Position numbers and translations under genes: made by a program
DNA from: Parietaria judaica
Lineage: Eukaryota > Streptophyta > Magnoliopsida > Rosales > Urticaceae
DNA: 64,000 nucleotides
Assembly: GCA_954871525.1 (NCBI GenBank)
Contig: OX940865.1
Location: forward strand, 12,476,606 to 12,540,605
Direction: 5' to 3'
The notes under the pieces: model-generated
Seen by the model: the letters and a program-made list of their open reading frames with translations, nothing else
What the model was told of the DNA's origin: nothing
Database searches by the model: none
In this document: positions 47,836 to 59,360 of the stretch, piece after piece
Position numbering within the stretch: the first letter of the stretch is position 1
Layout of the letters: every line of letters starts with the position of its first letter

Positions 47836-50800
47836 ATGGCGGGGAGTCTGGTGAGCTCGAAGGCGGAGCTGAAGCACAGGGAGAAGCTGAAGAAGAAGGC
47901 CAAGTCGGGAGGGTTCGAGTCGCTGGGTCTGGGCCCCAATGCCTTCAAGGGCATCAAGCGCAAGGGCTACCGAGTCCCCACGCCCATCCAGAGGAAGACC
48001 ATGCCCCTCATCCTCGCCGGCAACGACGTCGTCGCCATGGCCCGCACCGGCTCCGGCAAGACCGCCGCCTTCCTCGTCCCCATGGTCGAGCGCCTCAACC
48101 AGCACCTCCCTCAGAGCGGCGCTAGGGCCTTGATTCTCTCCCCCACCAGGGACTTGGCGCTTCAAACCCTCAAGTTCGCCAAGGACCTCGCTCACTTCAC
48201 CGGTACTTCTTTTCCTTTGATTGCTCAGAAATTCAACTAAGAGAATTCGGTAATGATGAACAATTAAAGTTTGCTTTTTTGTAAGGAAGTGTATGTTTCT
48301 ATAGATAGTGTCGTACTAGTTTGAAATCTGGACACGGAATCAGCCATAAACAGTGTCTGGCAATCACAATAGAACCGATGATTCTCTGCGATGATTTCCC
48401 GGGCACGTCACATATATAAAACCAGAAAACCAATTCGAGAACAAGGTCTCCGCAACACATAAAATTCACTGTAACTAACCGCTTTGGAAAAAGAAAAACT
48501 CATGCTCAATACAATCGGCATATGGTTGATTTATCGTACCTGGCGTAAAACGTGTTGGTTGACTACCCTGAGAGGAGTTTTTCTGAGATAAACGAGTTTT
48601 TCTTTAATTCTTTGTGGTTGTAGATCTCCGTATTAGCTTACTGGTTGGAGGCGATAGCATGGAAAGTCAATTCGAAGAGTTAGCTCAGAGCCCCGATATC
48701 ATAATTGCGACCCCGGGCAGGCTCATGCATCATTTGCAAGAGGTTGAAGACATGTCGTTGAGGAGCGTGGAATACGTTGTCTTCGACGAGGCCGACAGTC
48801 TGTTTGGAATGGGGTTCGCTGAGCAGTTACATAAGATTCTTGTGCAGCTCAGTGAGAATAGGCAAACCCTTCTCTTCAGTGCCACGTTACCCAGCGCCCT
48901 TGCGGAGTTTGCAAAGGCCGGTTTACGAGACCCTCAGCTTGTGAGGCTCGATTTGGAGACTAAGATCAGCCCAGATTTGAAGCTCACCTTTTTTAGCGTG
49001 AGAAATGAAGAGAAATTCGCGGCTTTAATATATCTGGCAAGGGAGCAAATTCGTTCTGATGAACAGACACTGATATTCGTGGCCACAAAGCACCATGTGG
49101 AGTTTCTCAATATGCTGTTCAGGGAAGAGGGTATCGAGCCTTCTGTGTGTTACGGCGATATGGATCAAGATGCTCGTAAGATTAATATATCGAGGTTCAG
49201 GTCGAGGAGAACCATGTTTTTGATAGTGACAGATGTCGCTGCCAGGGGGATCGATATTCCGCTTCTTGATAATGTCATAAACTGGGATTTTCCTCCGAAG
49301 CCTAAGATATTTGTGCATCGTGTGGGCCGAGCTGCTAGAGCCGGTCGCACGGGCACGGCATTTTCATTTCTTACCCCTGAGGATATGCCGTACGTGTTGG
49401 ATCTTCATCTCTTTCTGTCAAAACCGATCAGGGCTGCACCCTCTGAGGTGGAGGTTATGGAGGATATGGACGGTGTTTTGAGCAAGATTGACCAGGCGAT
49501 AGCTAATGGAGAAACGATTTACGGTCGTTTTCCTCAGACGGTTCTGGATCTTGTTTCAGACAGAGTCAGGGAAATGATTGATTCTAACTCAGAGCTAGAT
49601 GCTTTGACAAAAACCTGTGAGAACGCGTTCCGTCTGTACTCAAAGACGAAACCAGCACCGGCCAAAGAATCCATTAGAAGAGCAAAAGAATTGCCCACTG
49701 CAGGGTTGCATCCAATTTTCAAGAATCTTCTCGCTGGTGGAGAGTTAATGGCGTTGGCTTTTTCTGAGCGGTTAAAGAAATTTAGGTCTGTACTGTACAT
49801 TATACAACAAGTCATTCTTATAAGTACTCTCTCTCTCTCTTTTATTTTCTTTCGTCCTTTGCGAAATTTAGCTTGGTAATCTTTCTGATTGGCAAATGTG
49901 TAGACCAAAGCAGACTGTGCTTGAAGCTGAAGGTGAAGCTGCTAAGTCGAAGCGTCTACAGGTAATTTCTAGACTTCTCCGATTCACTTACCATATTTAG
50001 TCATGTCTGTGCAGTGGATCGTGCTCTTCTATTTCTATTTCTGATTGAGATTTCTGGTATAGTGGATCGTGCTCTGACGTGATACTTGGAATTACTAATT
50101 TTATTTTATTTTATTTTTGTATCTTGTTAATTGTTCTTGATTTCCTACAGGGGATTTCTAACGTCATGAAGAATAAGCGAGCTGTTCACGAGAAGATAAT
50201 AAATTTGGTTAATGAGCAACGCTCTCACAAGAATATGGAGGAGGCGAATCTTGAGTCGGAGGAGGTGAATTTTTTATGCTTATGTATATGTGTATACATT
50301 TTCCTGAAGAGCTATTTTCTATTAATCATCTAGGTTTGTTGTCTTGACTCTTGACTAAGATTTTTGCTGTTTCAAATTTTAGGATGATGAGGGAAGCAAA
50401 ATAACTTCCGAAAAACCAAGTAAAACAGGTTTTTAATTCTACTCCTTACAATTATTGGGCAGTTCCATAACTACAATATTGATGGTATTTTTTTGTGGAT
50501 TGTAGAAGCCGGCTCCAAGAGAAAGGCAAGAACCTTCAAGGATGAAGAGTTCTTCATTAGCTCAATACCGGCAAATCGTGTAGGTTATTCAATCTTTATA
50601 TCACTTATGAAAATTTGGCCGAAATACCTTTCGAATTTCAATTCTCCTCCAAATTTGAATATCAAGAACAGACCTTTTTTGAATTTTATTGATGCTTTCC
50701 TTTTTAATCTTCAGCATTCAGAAGCAGGACTAGCTGTGAGATCTGACCAAGACTTTGGCTCAAATAGGTAAATGCCGATATATCCATTTCCGAGTGCATC

Positions 50801-51656
50801 GAGAGAGAAAAGCCCGAATGGTCACTCTAATGACACGTGTTATGTTTGTCCACCATTCTCTCTGTTATTAGGCTGGAGTCTGCTGTCATAGATCTAGTCG
50901 CTGATGACGCTGCGGGAATGAAGAGACAGAAATCCGTCTATCACTGGGACAAGGTACACTTTTTTTTATTTTTTTATTATTATTATTGTATTTTGTATGA
51001 AACCGTCTTTTTAACTCTATGAGACTGCTGTTCCAGAGGAGTAAAAAATACATCAAGCTGAATAACGGTGACCGGGTTACAGCCAGTGGAAAGGTAAATT
51101 CTATATGCCTGTGTTCACTCTCTAGGAATACTTACTCTTTTTTTTTTCTTTTCTTTCTACTATTATTGTAATTATTATGAACATTTGCAGATAAAAACAG
51201 AGAGTGGTTCAAAAGCAACAGCTCACAAAACTGGGATATACAAAAGGTGGAAAGAACGCTCGCACAACAATGTGTCCCGTAATGAGACTGGTGAAGGGCG
51301 TGATGACGGAGCCATGGGTAATTCTCTTGCGTGGATGCTCTATTTTTACGGACTTTTCTTGCAGAGTTGTGTCACGGACTGTGATTTTATCTATGTTCTA
51401 ATTCGTTGACTATAATTCTTACGCAAATGCAGGTAATCGCGGATACCAAGGAAATAAAAGAGACTTTTCGGGACGCCGGAAACAGCATTCTGTGCCTAAC
51501 GCTCATTTGCGTTCGGAGATCAAAGATATCAATCAAGTTCGGAAGGAGAGGCAGAAGAAAGCAGATAAAATTTCGATGATGAAGAGCAAACCTCAGAAGG
51601 GTAAAAAGTTCGGTAAAGGCGGTAAAGGTGGGAAACGAGGAAAGCCGAGGAAGTAA
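47836..51656 (+). CDS. RH29: DEAD-box RNA helicase, DBP10/DDX54 type (plant RH29)
   Basis: A predicted nucleolar ATP-dependent RNA helicase for large-subunit ribosome biogenesis. Exons: 47836-48202, 48624-49785, 49904-49961, 50151-50264, 50383-50428, 50506-50579, 50715-50767, 50872-50953, 51037-51093, 51191-51317, 51433-51656; all GT-AG and in frame, total 787 residues. Motifs: Q motif GYRVPTPIQ (44-52), Walker A ARTGSGKT (69-76), PTRDLA (103-108), ATPGR (151-155), DEAD (177-180), SAT (208-210), TDVAARG (325-331) and [11 protein letters not shown] (354-364). A DBP10-type C-terminal region ([15 protein letters not shown] onward, about 646-700) is followed by a Lys/Gly-rich tail ending GKRGKPRK. 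Exon 1 is far more GC-rich than later exons. It is slightly shorter than known RH29 proteins (about 845), mainly in the acidic linker. Confidence 0.9.
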
Positions 51657-52289
51657 AAGAAATCTATACCCATCGTATTGTGAAAATGGGTAAAATACGA
51701 GCAGCATTACGAGCAATTTTGTTTTTTCAATATTTATTTAATTTCCATGAAATTTTCTGAGCGAACACATGATTAGAGTATGTGTATAGTCTTGAAATTC
51801 AATGAAACGTCACGCTTCTTGACATACAACGAGTGAAGCTGAATTATGAAGCTGCTAATGCTATGATGATTTATATAGACGTTTGTTTATGTCGTTCATC
51901 AATCTCTTGTTTTGTTTTTAGTAGGGACGGCAAAACTACCTATAAACTAAGTGAAAGTGATCGCATATATATATATATGTGTATATATATATTTTGCAGC
52001 TTATGTCTTCAATTTTATCAAAAATGTAGATTTAAGTACCTTATATATATTAATAGTGTGCAGTGGTAAAAATATGAAATATGCTATACTTTTCTCCTCT
52101 TTTCGGTATTTTATCGCAAATATTCTGTTATGTTGTCAACGACAAGTTTGGTTTCAGTGACGAAACTAAATTGAAGACTCTAACAAAAACAAAACAAAAA
52201 TCCTGAATTTTTTAATAAAATATGATTTGGAATTAGAGTGATTAGAATAAATAAGTAGAAAAATTAAGAGGCGTTATTCGTGAGAGCAT
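51657..52289. other. 3' flank of the helicase and tRNA upstream DNA
   Basis: Non-coding. It includes the helicase 3' UTR and a short AT microsatellite near 51965-51990. No gene is seen. Confidence 0.5.
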
Positions 52290-52361
52290 GGTTCTATGGT
52301 GTAGTGGTTAGCACGCTGGACTTTGAATCCATTGACCTGGGTTCGACTCCCGGTAGGACCT
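52290..52361 (+). tRNA. tRNA-Gln (anticodon UUG)
   Basis: The cloverleaf reads acceptor GGTTCTA / TAGGACC (7 bp), D-arm GTGT / GCAC, anticodon loop CTTTGAA (anticodon TTG), T-arm CTGGG-TTCGACT-CCCGG, with discriminator T at 52361. Box A (TGGTGTAGTGGTTA) and box B (GGTTCGACTCC) are intact. A T-run (52361-52364) follows as pol III terminator. The outermost anticodon-stem pair is a C-U mismatch (TCCAT where TCCAG is usual), so function may be reduced. Confidence 0.9.
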
Positions 52362-54761
52362 TTTATGATTCTAATACTCTCTCATTTTTATTATTTCGTC
52401 ATTAATAGTCCCTAAATAAATCTAAATGCTAACCCTAAATAAGTGTGCAACTTTCGTTTAATTGCAAAACTGTACAATAAAATAAGAACAATGCAAAGTT
52501 AGATAAATTTGATATTAAATATCCTGTAAGCATTTATATATATATATATATATCCCCATATATATAAATTGTGAGTTTTTTTTTTTTTTGAGTCATTAGA
52601 ATTTGAACTATCTAGCTCAAGAATCGAAGTCCAATGGTCAAGAATTAGAAAACCGTGTAGTCCGTAAAAAGTTATAATTAGACATGATTCTTCATAAATG
52701 TTTGTGTATTTAAAATATTGAATACAAAGTTATAGAAGATCTCTCAAAGTTAGAGGTGAAACTAGGACCATTCGTTAATGAGATTGCGTGTGACATATGG
52801 AGTTCCGACCCTTTGTTAATAAACTTCGGCTTAGTAGGTATTCATGAGAATTAAGATTATATCTCTCTTTGATATAAGAAGCATGAGACATTCTAACAAT
52901 CGTATACTAACTATATCTACAAATTACAAGTCTCTTTATTTCTATTTTTATTTTTTTATAATGACTATTAGTACTCAAATGCCACAAACATAATTGAGGT
53001 CTAATTTTGTTAATGTTCGGTTAAGGCTTATTATACAAGAGAACTACGTCTACATTTTAACTCGGAGAAACATTTAATTATTCAACTATTTTATTAATCT
53101 AGAGAGATACGTGTATGGCGGATCTCTAGCTTCGAAGATGTTAACTTGACATGAACGAACTTTGAACCTCCACAGTGTTTTCGTGGATTTTAGATACCAT
53201 TGCCTATACAGAGGCACACTTGTAAGTTGTACAAGCATAGGTAATTCTACTTCAAATACGTCTAAATACATAACATATATGTTTTTTCTTGAGACAATAA
53301 TGGTACTCGGGCCATAATTTATATGGTAGGCCCAACTCGAAAGCCCATTAAAGTAGACCGGGTCCCAAAGTCAGAGTCTTGGGGGGCCACTTACTCTGAA
53401 GGCATCACAACGTCAAGTCGGGACAGAGACAAGTCATCAAACAAAGCCCAAAAAATTCATATGTGGGACAGCCTTTATCAATTGGGCCCTACAATAGAAA
53501 CAGTCCCAAACCTTTGAATTTGAGAAAGCTAATTTTAGCATAAATATATATATTTATTTATGAAGAAAAGCGAGAGAGAAGAAATTCAGAGTATCCATTA
53601 AGTTTGGGACTATAGTCTTAAACTCTTTATAATTATAATATTTGCAGAATAATTTTTTAAGTTATTCAAATTTAGAGCAGTATATTCCCTATTTTTTTAC
53701 TCAAGAAAATTATAAGTTCATACATATATGTTTTTGTCTATTTTTCAATTGATGAAATGTTCAGTCCTAATATATTTTTCACAACTCGCTGATTTCTTGT
53801 CTTAATTCTACTATTCAATTCTTACTCTAGAGATTTTTAAAAATATTTACAACTTCAAAGTTTAAAGAGATCTCACAAAAATCTTCTAAGAGGATGAAAA
53901 ATGAGTTTCAAACATAAATTTTCTTTAAAATAAATAAATTAATTAGTGTACATTAGTAACTTTAAGTTGACTATTAATCTACTTACTCTTCTTTTTCTTT
54001 TTCTTTTTCTTTCGAAAACCCCTAATCTACAAAGAATAATCTAACACGAGCATTTCATTTGAGTACTTGAATTTGTAAAGTTGATGCCAATTCAATTTCT
54101 TGTGACACAATTAATTTCTAAGAAACACTCACCAATAATAAACATATATATGTATATTATGTTGAACAATGGATCTCAACCATACAAAATCAGGAACAGA
54201 GATGAACTAGTCATGTTTAGTAAAGTGAGAAATTAAAGATTGGAATTTGTTTATAATGTGTACATATGGAGAAACTAGAAATAACACAGCATTTTATTTA
54301 TTTTTACAGTAGGAAGTGTAATTTAGTTATATTTCATTGCACCGAACACTTATAACACCTAGGGCGGCCCTGAGTTTATATCTGCTCCGGCAGATAGTGC
54401 TTAAATGTTCAACGTTTCGAATCAGCCGGGAGAAGCTCAATTTTCATCCCAATGCAAGTATAACAAATATATATATATATATATAAACAATATATATAGG
54501 TTGAAGAAGAGAGTGGAGATAATAATGGACTAGTATAAGATGTATATGGGAAATGGGCAGTATGATTACAAGTGGGGAGAAAGAGAAGTGTGACAATTCA
54601 AAAGCATACCAAAATAAAAAGTAAGTCTTGTGCTCGCTCGCTCGCGCGGAAAGGCGGGTCTGCTCTCTTCCATCGATTCATTGCCTTTCTTTATTTCACA
54701 CACTCTCTCCTCTCTCTCTCTTCACATTCTCTGTAACTCAAGAGCTCTGTGAGGTCTCGCA
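52362..54761. other. AT-rich intergenic DNA, no gene seen
   Basis: It contains AT microsatellites near 52535-52553 and 54467-54485 and a less AT-rich patch at 53290-53520 (AGGCCCAACTC, GGGCCCTAC) that may be a retrotransposon fragment. The last 100 bp before 54762 are C/T-rich and probably the 5' UTR of the DnaJ gene. Confidence 0.5.
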
Positions 54762-57700
54762 ATGGTGAAGGAGACGGAGTTCTACGACGTCCTAGGGGTC
54801 TCGCCCTCCGCCTCCGACGATGAGATTCGCAAGGCTTATTACCTCAAGGTGATCTGATTGCCCTGATCTTTTTTTTTTCTTTCTTTCTTTTCGAACCGGA
54901 TAATTCGTGATTGCTGCGGTTTAAACTGTTCCATTGACGAAACTGTACTGTACTATACTAACTAGCAATGATCGGTTTTGGTTATAACTTATGACTGAAG
55001 AAGTTTACATTGATTTGAATAGGCAAGGCAAGTTCATCCTGATAAGAACCCGAACGACCCGCAGGCTGCTGAAAGATTTCAGGCGAGTTGTTCACGTCCA
55101 TCATTTCATTTACGCAACGTGTGTGGATTTAGCCGTTCCGTTTCGTGTTTTGTATTTAGTGGAGATGACACTTCTTTTATAATTTTAGTGCATATTTGAC
55201 CTATAAACCGTGTTAATCTTCGTTATTAATTTTCCATCCAATTTCACATGTTTGAATGGTCAAAGAGCTCAATATGCACAAAAATCATAACGAACCGACG
55301 ATTTTTGCTAATTTCGGATAGGCAAAATCTTAAATTACGCCTCGTTAATTTTTTCATGATTTTCTTTCGTTTGCTTTCGAATCTATCTAACACCAAAATA
55401 AACACCGTCTCATATCAAATCAATCGAGTTTTAGCATCTTTAGTTTTGGTAAGAAATCGCTCACGGAATTGAGGCAGGTTTTAGGAGAGGCGTATCAAGT
55501 TTTAAGCGATCCGGCGCAAAAGGACGCCTACGATCGGAATGGAAAGTACAGCATAACTAGGTAGGTACAAACAGCATGTTGTTTATTAAATTTGTTGCTT
55601 TACACTCTTGCAAAAACATTACTTTTTCTACTTTACTAATTTATTTAGCATTAATCTGGTGGGCCAGTTAATGCTTTGGTAATGGCAACCCAACTTCTAA
55701 AGAAAGAAACTTGGGATAGTTATTGAGTTCAATCATAACTTAATTACTTCAATAGTTCGCTCTTATTGTTTTCATGTTCCAGTGGTCCTTGGTTGGTGGA
55801 ATCATGGACATTTAGACATGAGGGAGGGGTTTCAATTTTTTTGAAATAGGAGGATTATCTTATAATTTTTGTAAATTTGCCTCTAAATAGTAGTGATTTT
55901 TTATTTTATTTTTTTAAACAAATTAGAGGTAATTCTAAGTTACTCTCACTAAGAACTTGTGATATTTAGAATCTTGAATTTTTATTTTCATACATATTAA
56001 TATTTAAATATAACCAATTTAGTCTATACAAATAATGTGTATTATGATTTCAACTTTAATGATTTATAAGTTTAATAGTTTAACTTCATCGATAACCAAT
56101 TTAATGATTTATACGTTGATTTTTTTTTACAAAAAATTTAATGATTTATAATATTTATTTATCAGTTCAACCCCCCAAAAATAATAAAGTAGCAATATAG
56201 CCCCTAACAATATTACATAGTATCGTGTCAATCCCCCAAAATTAATAAATTATTATACCTTTAGACCCTTAAACTTTTTATAAGGTGAATAAATACTAAA
56301 TGCGTCGTGTTATAGTTTTGCTGTAGTATTATATTTGTTGAGCTGGAGAATCTCATTTTAATGGTGACTATGTGAGTACAATACTAAAAGATTTTACTGG
56401 TTGGTTGTATCGCGTTAAGGGAAAGTATGCTTGATCCCACAGCAGTTTTCGCTCTTCTCTTCGGAAGCGAACAGTTTGAGGACTACATTGGACACCTCTC
56501 TGTTGCTTCTATGGCTTCTTCTGAGTTGGCTGCAGATTGCGACAACCCCGAGAAGCTTCATGAAAAGTTGAAGGCAAGTACCACCATTGCTAGCAGTGGC
56601 GGAACCATGATTTACTAGGGATCCCTAGAGAGTTAGATTTAACTTTTTTGCGAAACATTATATTTATATTTTAGTAACAACTATGGGGTTGAGTTGAATA
56701 TTTTTTGGGAATATACATTAAAGAAAATAAAAGACGGATAGTATATGAACAATTTTTTTCAAGGGGGATTTGAACTGTCAAACCGGGACCGGAATTTTGA
56801 TGAATTTTCTTACTGATGACCGATTTTCTAGGATTTTCAAGAACTCATGGTGTTTGTATTAGTTCTCTAGATATTAGTTTTTCCAGGAACCGGTAACTAG
56901 CACCCAAAACAGTGAAAACTGGTATTTTACCGGTTTTGAATTGTGATCCGTTAATTTATCGGAAATGCCGGTTTTGAAATTGCAAACTATGACTTGGGAC
57001 CAGTACCAAGAAAAATACTTGCTAAAAATCATAAAGTGTCTTCTTAAACCGTGAACCAAGAGTTTTACCATATAAAATAAAAGAAAAAGATTACATCATA
57101 AATATGAGACCAAAAGTTTTACTTCATACAGTTTTACCTTTTTTTTTGGGTCCAAAAGGCTGTACAGAAAGAGAGAGAAGAAAAGCTAGCGAGGCTGTTG
57201 AAAGGGTTCCTTAACCAGTACGTTACCGGTGATCGAGACGGGTTCGTTCAGCGCACGGAGTCCGAAGCCAAACGGCTTTCCGATGCAGGTTTGTAAAGCT
57301 AATCAATCAATATGATTTAAGACACGTGCGTTAATGAAAGATGCATGATATTACAGCTTTTGGGGTTGAGATGTTGCACACAATTGGGTACATATACTCG
57401 AGGCAAGCTGCTGAAGAGCTTGGCAAGAAGGCCATGTACCTTGGTGTCCCTTTCTTGGCCGAGTGGGTTCGCAATAAAGGCCATTTGTGGAAGTCTCAGC
57501 TTACTGCCGCTAAAGGTAGTAATATATAACATACGAAATGTACGGTTTTAGGTCGATTTTAAAGGGGTTAGATCACGAGAGACACGACTTTATGGTGGGT
57601 GAACACGACACCAACACAAGTAACACAAACCACGATTAGATTCAATCAGATACGATTATAAATGAGTCATATACTCGACTTATATTAAGTAAAACTTAAA

Positions 57701-58967
57701 TGGTTGAGCTTTGAAATTTCACTCTCGTAATTAACCACGATTATATAAGTATAACACGACTCAGTATAAGTACAACTTAAATAGTTGAGCTTGAAATTAA
57801 CCACGATTTGTACAAGTATAACACGATTAGTATAAGTACAACTCTTGTAATTAACCACGATTAGTATAACGCGATTAGTGTAAGTATAACTTAAATGGTT
57901 GAGCTTTGAAATTTTACCCATGAAGTATCATCTCATGACCACGTAACACAAAACAAAAAATTATGAGTTATTATAGTCAAATCTTATACTGTTTATGACT
58001 TTATGCTATTATAGAGTACCGAATTGATGGAAATATAGATAGTTAATTTGACTTAGCGTAAATTATTTGATTATATTTAAGACCGGTTTTTCGACTCTTA
58101 AAGAAATATAGTTCATGATCCCAGAGTGTAAAAATTTAATATATCTTACCACAACTCTCGTATTTTATATTTTGATCTTAATAATGAGTCTCATACACTT
58201 TGAATCCCTTCTCGAAAATAAAAAACAGGCGCATTTCAGTTACTTCAATTGCAAGAAGAAATGAGAAAGCAATTCAAGAGTGAAGCAAATGCAGGAACAG
58301 AGAGTGATTTCGAATCCCAAATTCGCTCAAACAAAGACAAAATGATGAGCTCGTTGTGGAAGCTCAACGTCGTCGACATCGAAGTCACGCTTTTACATGT
58401 CTGCCAACTGGTAAACGGGCATCGGCATATCCGTGTTATCATTATTTTATAAATTGACATCACATTTTTTTTAAAAACTTCTCTATGTGTTTCAGGTGCT
58501 TCGCGAAAGTAACATGAAAAAAGAAGAGCTCCGAACTCGAGCCATTGCTCTCAAGATTCTGGGGAAGATATTTCAGGTCAAATTGATTTACAAGTTAAAC
58601 AGCATATATTCTTCTAAAGATAGTCATTTTGATATACATTGTGATTCTTTCAGGAGGAAAAGCAGGCACGGGATGCCGGAACCTCGAGGACGAAGAACGA
58701 AGTTGAGGAGTCGGACGACGAAAGCAGTTCCGACAGCGACGATGACTCGACGAGACCGCTATCTTATCGGACTCCTTTCCTCACTCAGGCAGGCTATTTC
58801 TCTATCCCAGAACATAAAATTGAAATAAAGATTGCCCTTTCTACAAGTTAGGTCAATAAACTTTGTTCCTTTTTCTCACTTGGCAGGGTATTGGCAGACT
58901 GTTCCGGTGCCTTTGCAACCCGGCATTTGACGTTGACGACGAAGAAATCGTCTATAAGAGCAAATGA
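54762..58967 (+). CDS. DnaJ (type C) protein, ATJ10-like, with DnaJ-X domain
   Basis: A predicted Hsp70 co-chaperone. Exons: 54762-54848, 55023-55082, 55478-55560, 56420-56573, 57159-57288, 57357-57515, 58229-58410, 58496-58576, 58654-58788, 58887-58967, total 383 residues. The J domain occupies about residues 6-67 with the HPD motif at 34-36, followed by a DnaJ-X region with [46 protein letters not shown] and [11 protein letters not shown]. The C-terminus has an acidic Ser/Asp run and ends [20 protein letters not shown] plus YKSK. There is no signal peptide. Introns 2, 4 and 9 need GC donors (55083 CAG|GCGAGT, 56574 AAG|GCAAGT, 58789 CAG|GCAGGC). The last is the least certain; without splicing, the frame runs on into intron 9 to a TAG at about 58850. 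Length fits plant ATJ10-type proteins. Confidence 0.87.
57560..57915. repeat. Short degenerate tandem repeats in DnaJ intron 6
   Basis: AATTAACCACGATTA, AGTATAACACGATTAG and AACTTAAATGGTTGAGCTTT recur several times in varied order. The motifs resemble those of the MITE at 1763-2307, so this may be a related, rearranged element. Confidence 0.55.
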
Positions 58968-59360
58968 CGTATATAAATCCGGTCAACACCAAATACTTCG
59001 GTGGTGTACACGAAACCGCAAAAGGCATAACAAGCAATTCGGAGAATGGTCATACTCTAAAAGGTTTACGCAACGACGACACAGCCAGAAGAGAAATAAG
59101 TCTCGATTAATTCGTGACTCAAACATAATGTTACCATACCCGAGTTCTTACCCTCTTCTGATTTTCTATGCCTTGATTTGTTTTTTTCTTTTTTCATCGA
59201 TTCATTACGAACTTACAATGATATATTTTTTGTTCTATTGGTTGTGATAATGTTTTTCAATAGAAGTTGCAACGCCAAAGTATTTAGATAAGTAGCTACT
59301 AAAGATTCGAATAATTTATTTAACCGCTTAATATAATATGTACACGGAAGAAACATCTGT
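58968..59360. other. Spacer between convergent DnaJ and SKP2-like genes
   Basis: About 393 bp that must hold both 3' UTRs and poly(A) sites. Overlapping transcripts are possible. No further gene is seen. Confidence 0.6.
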
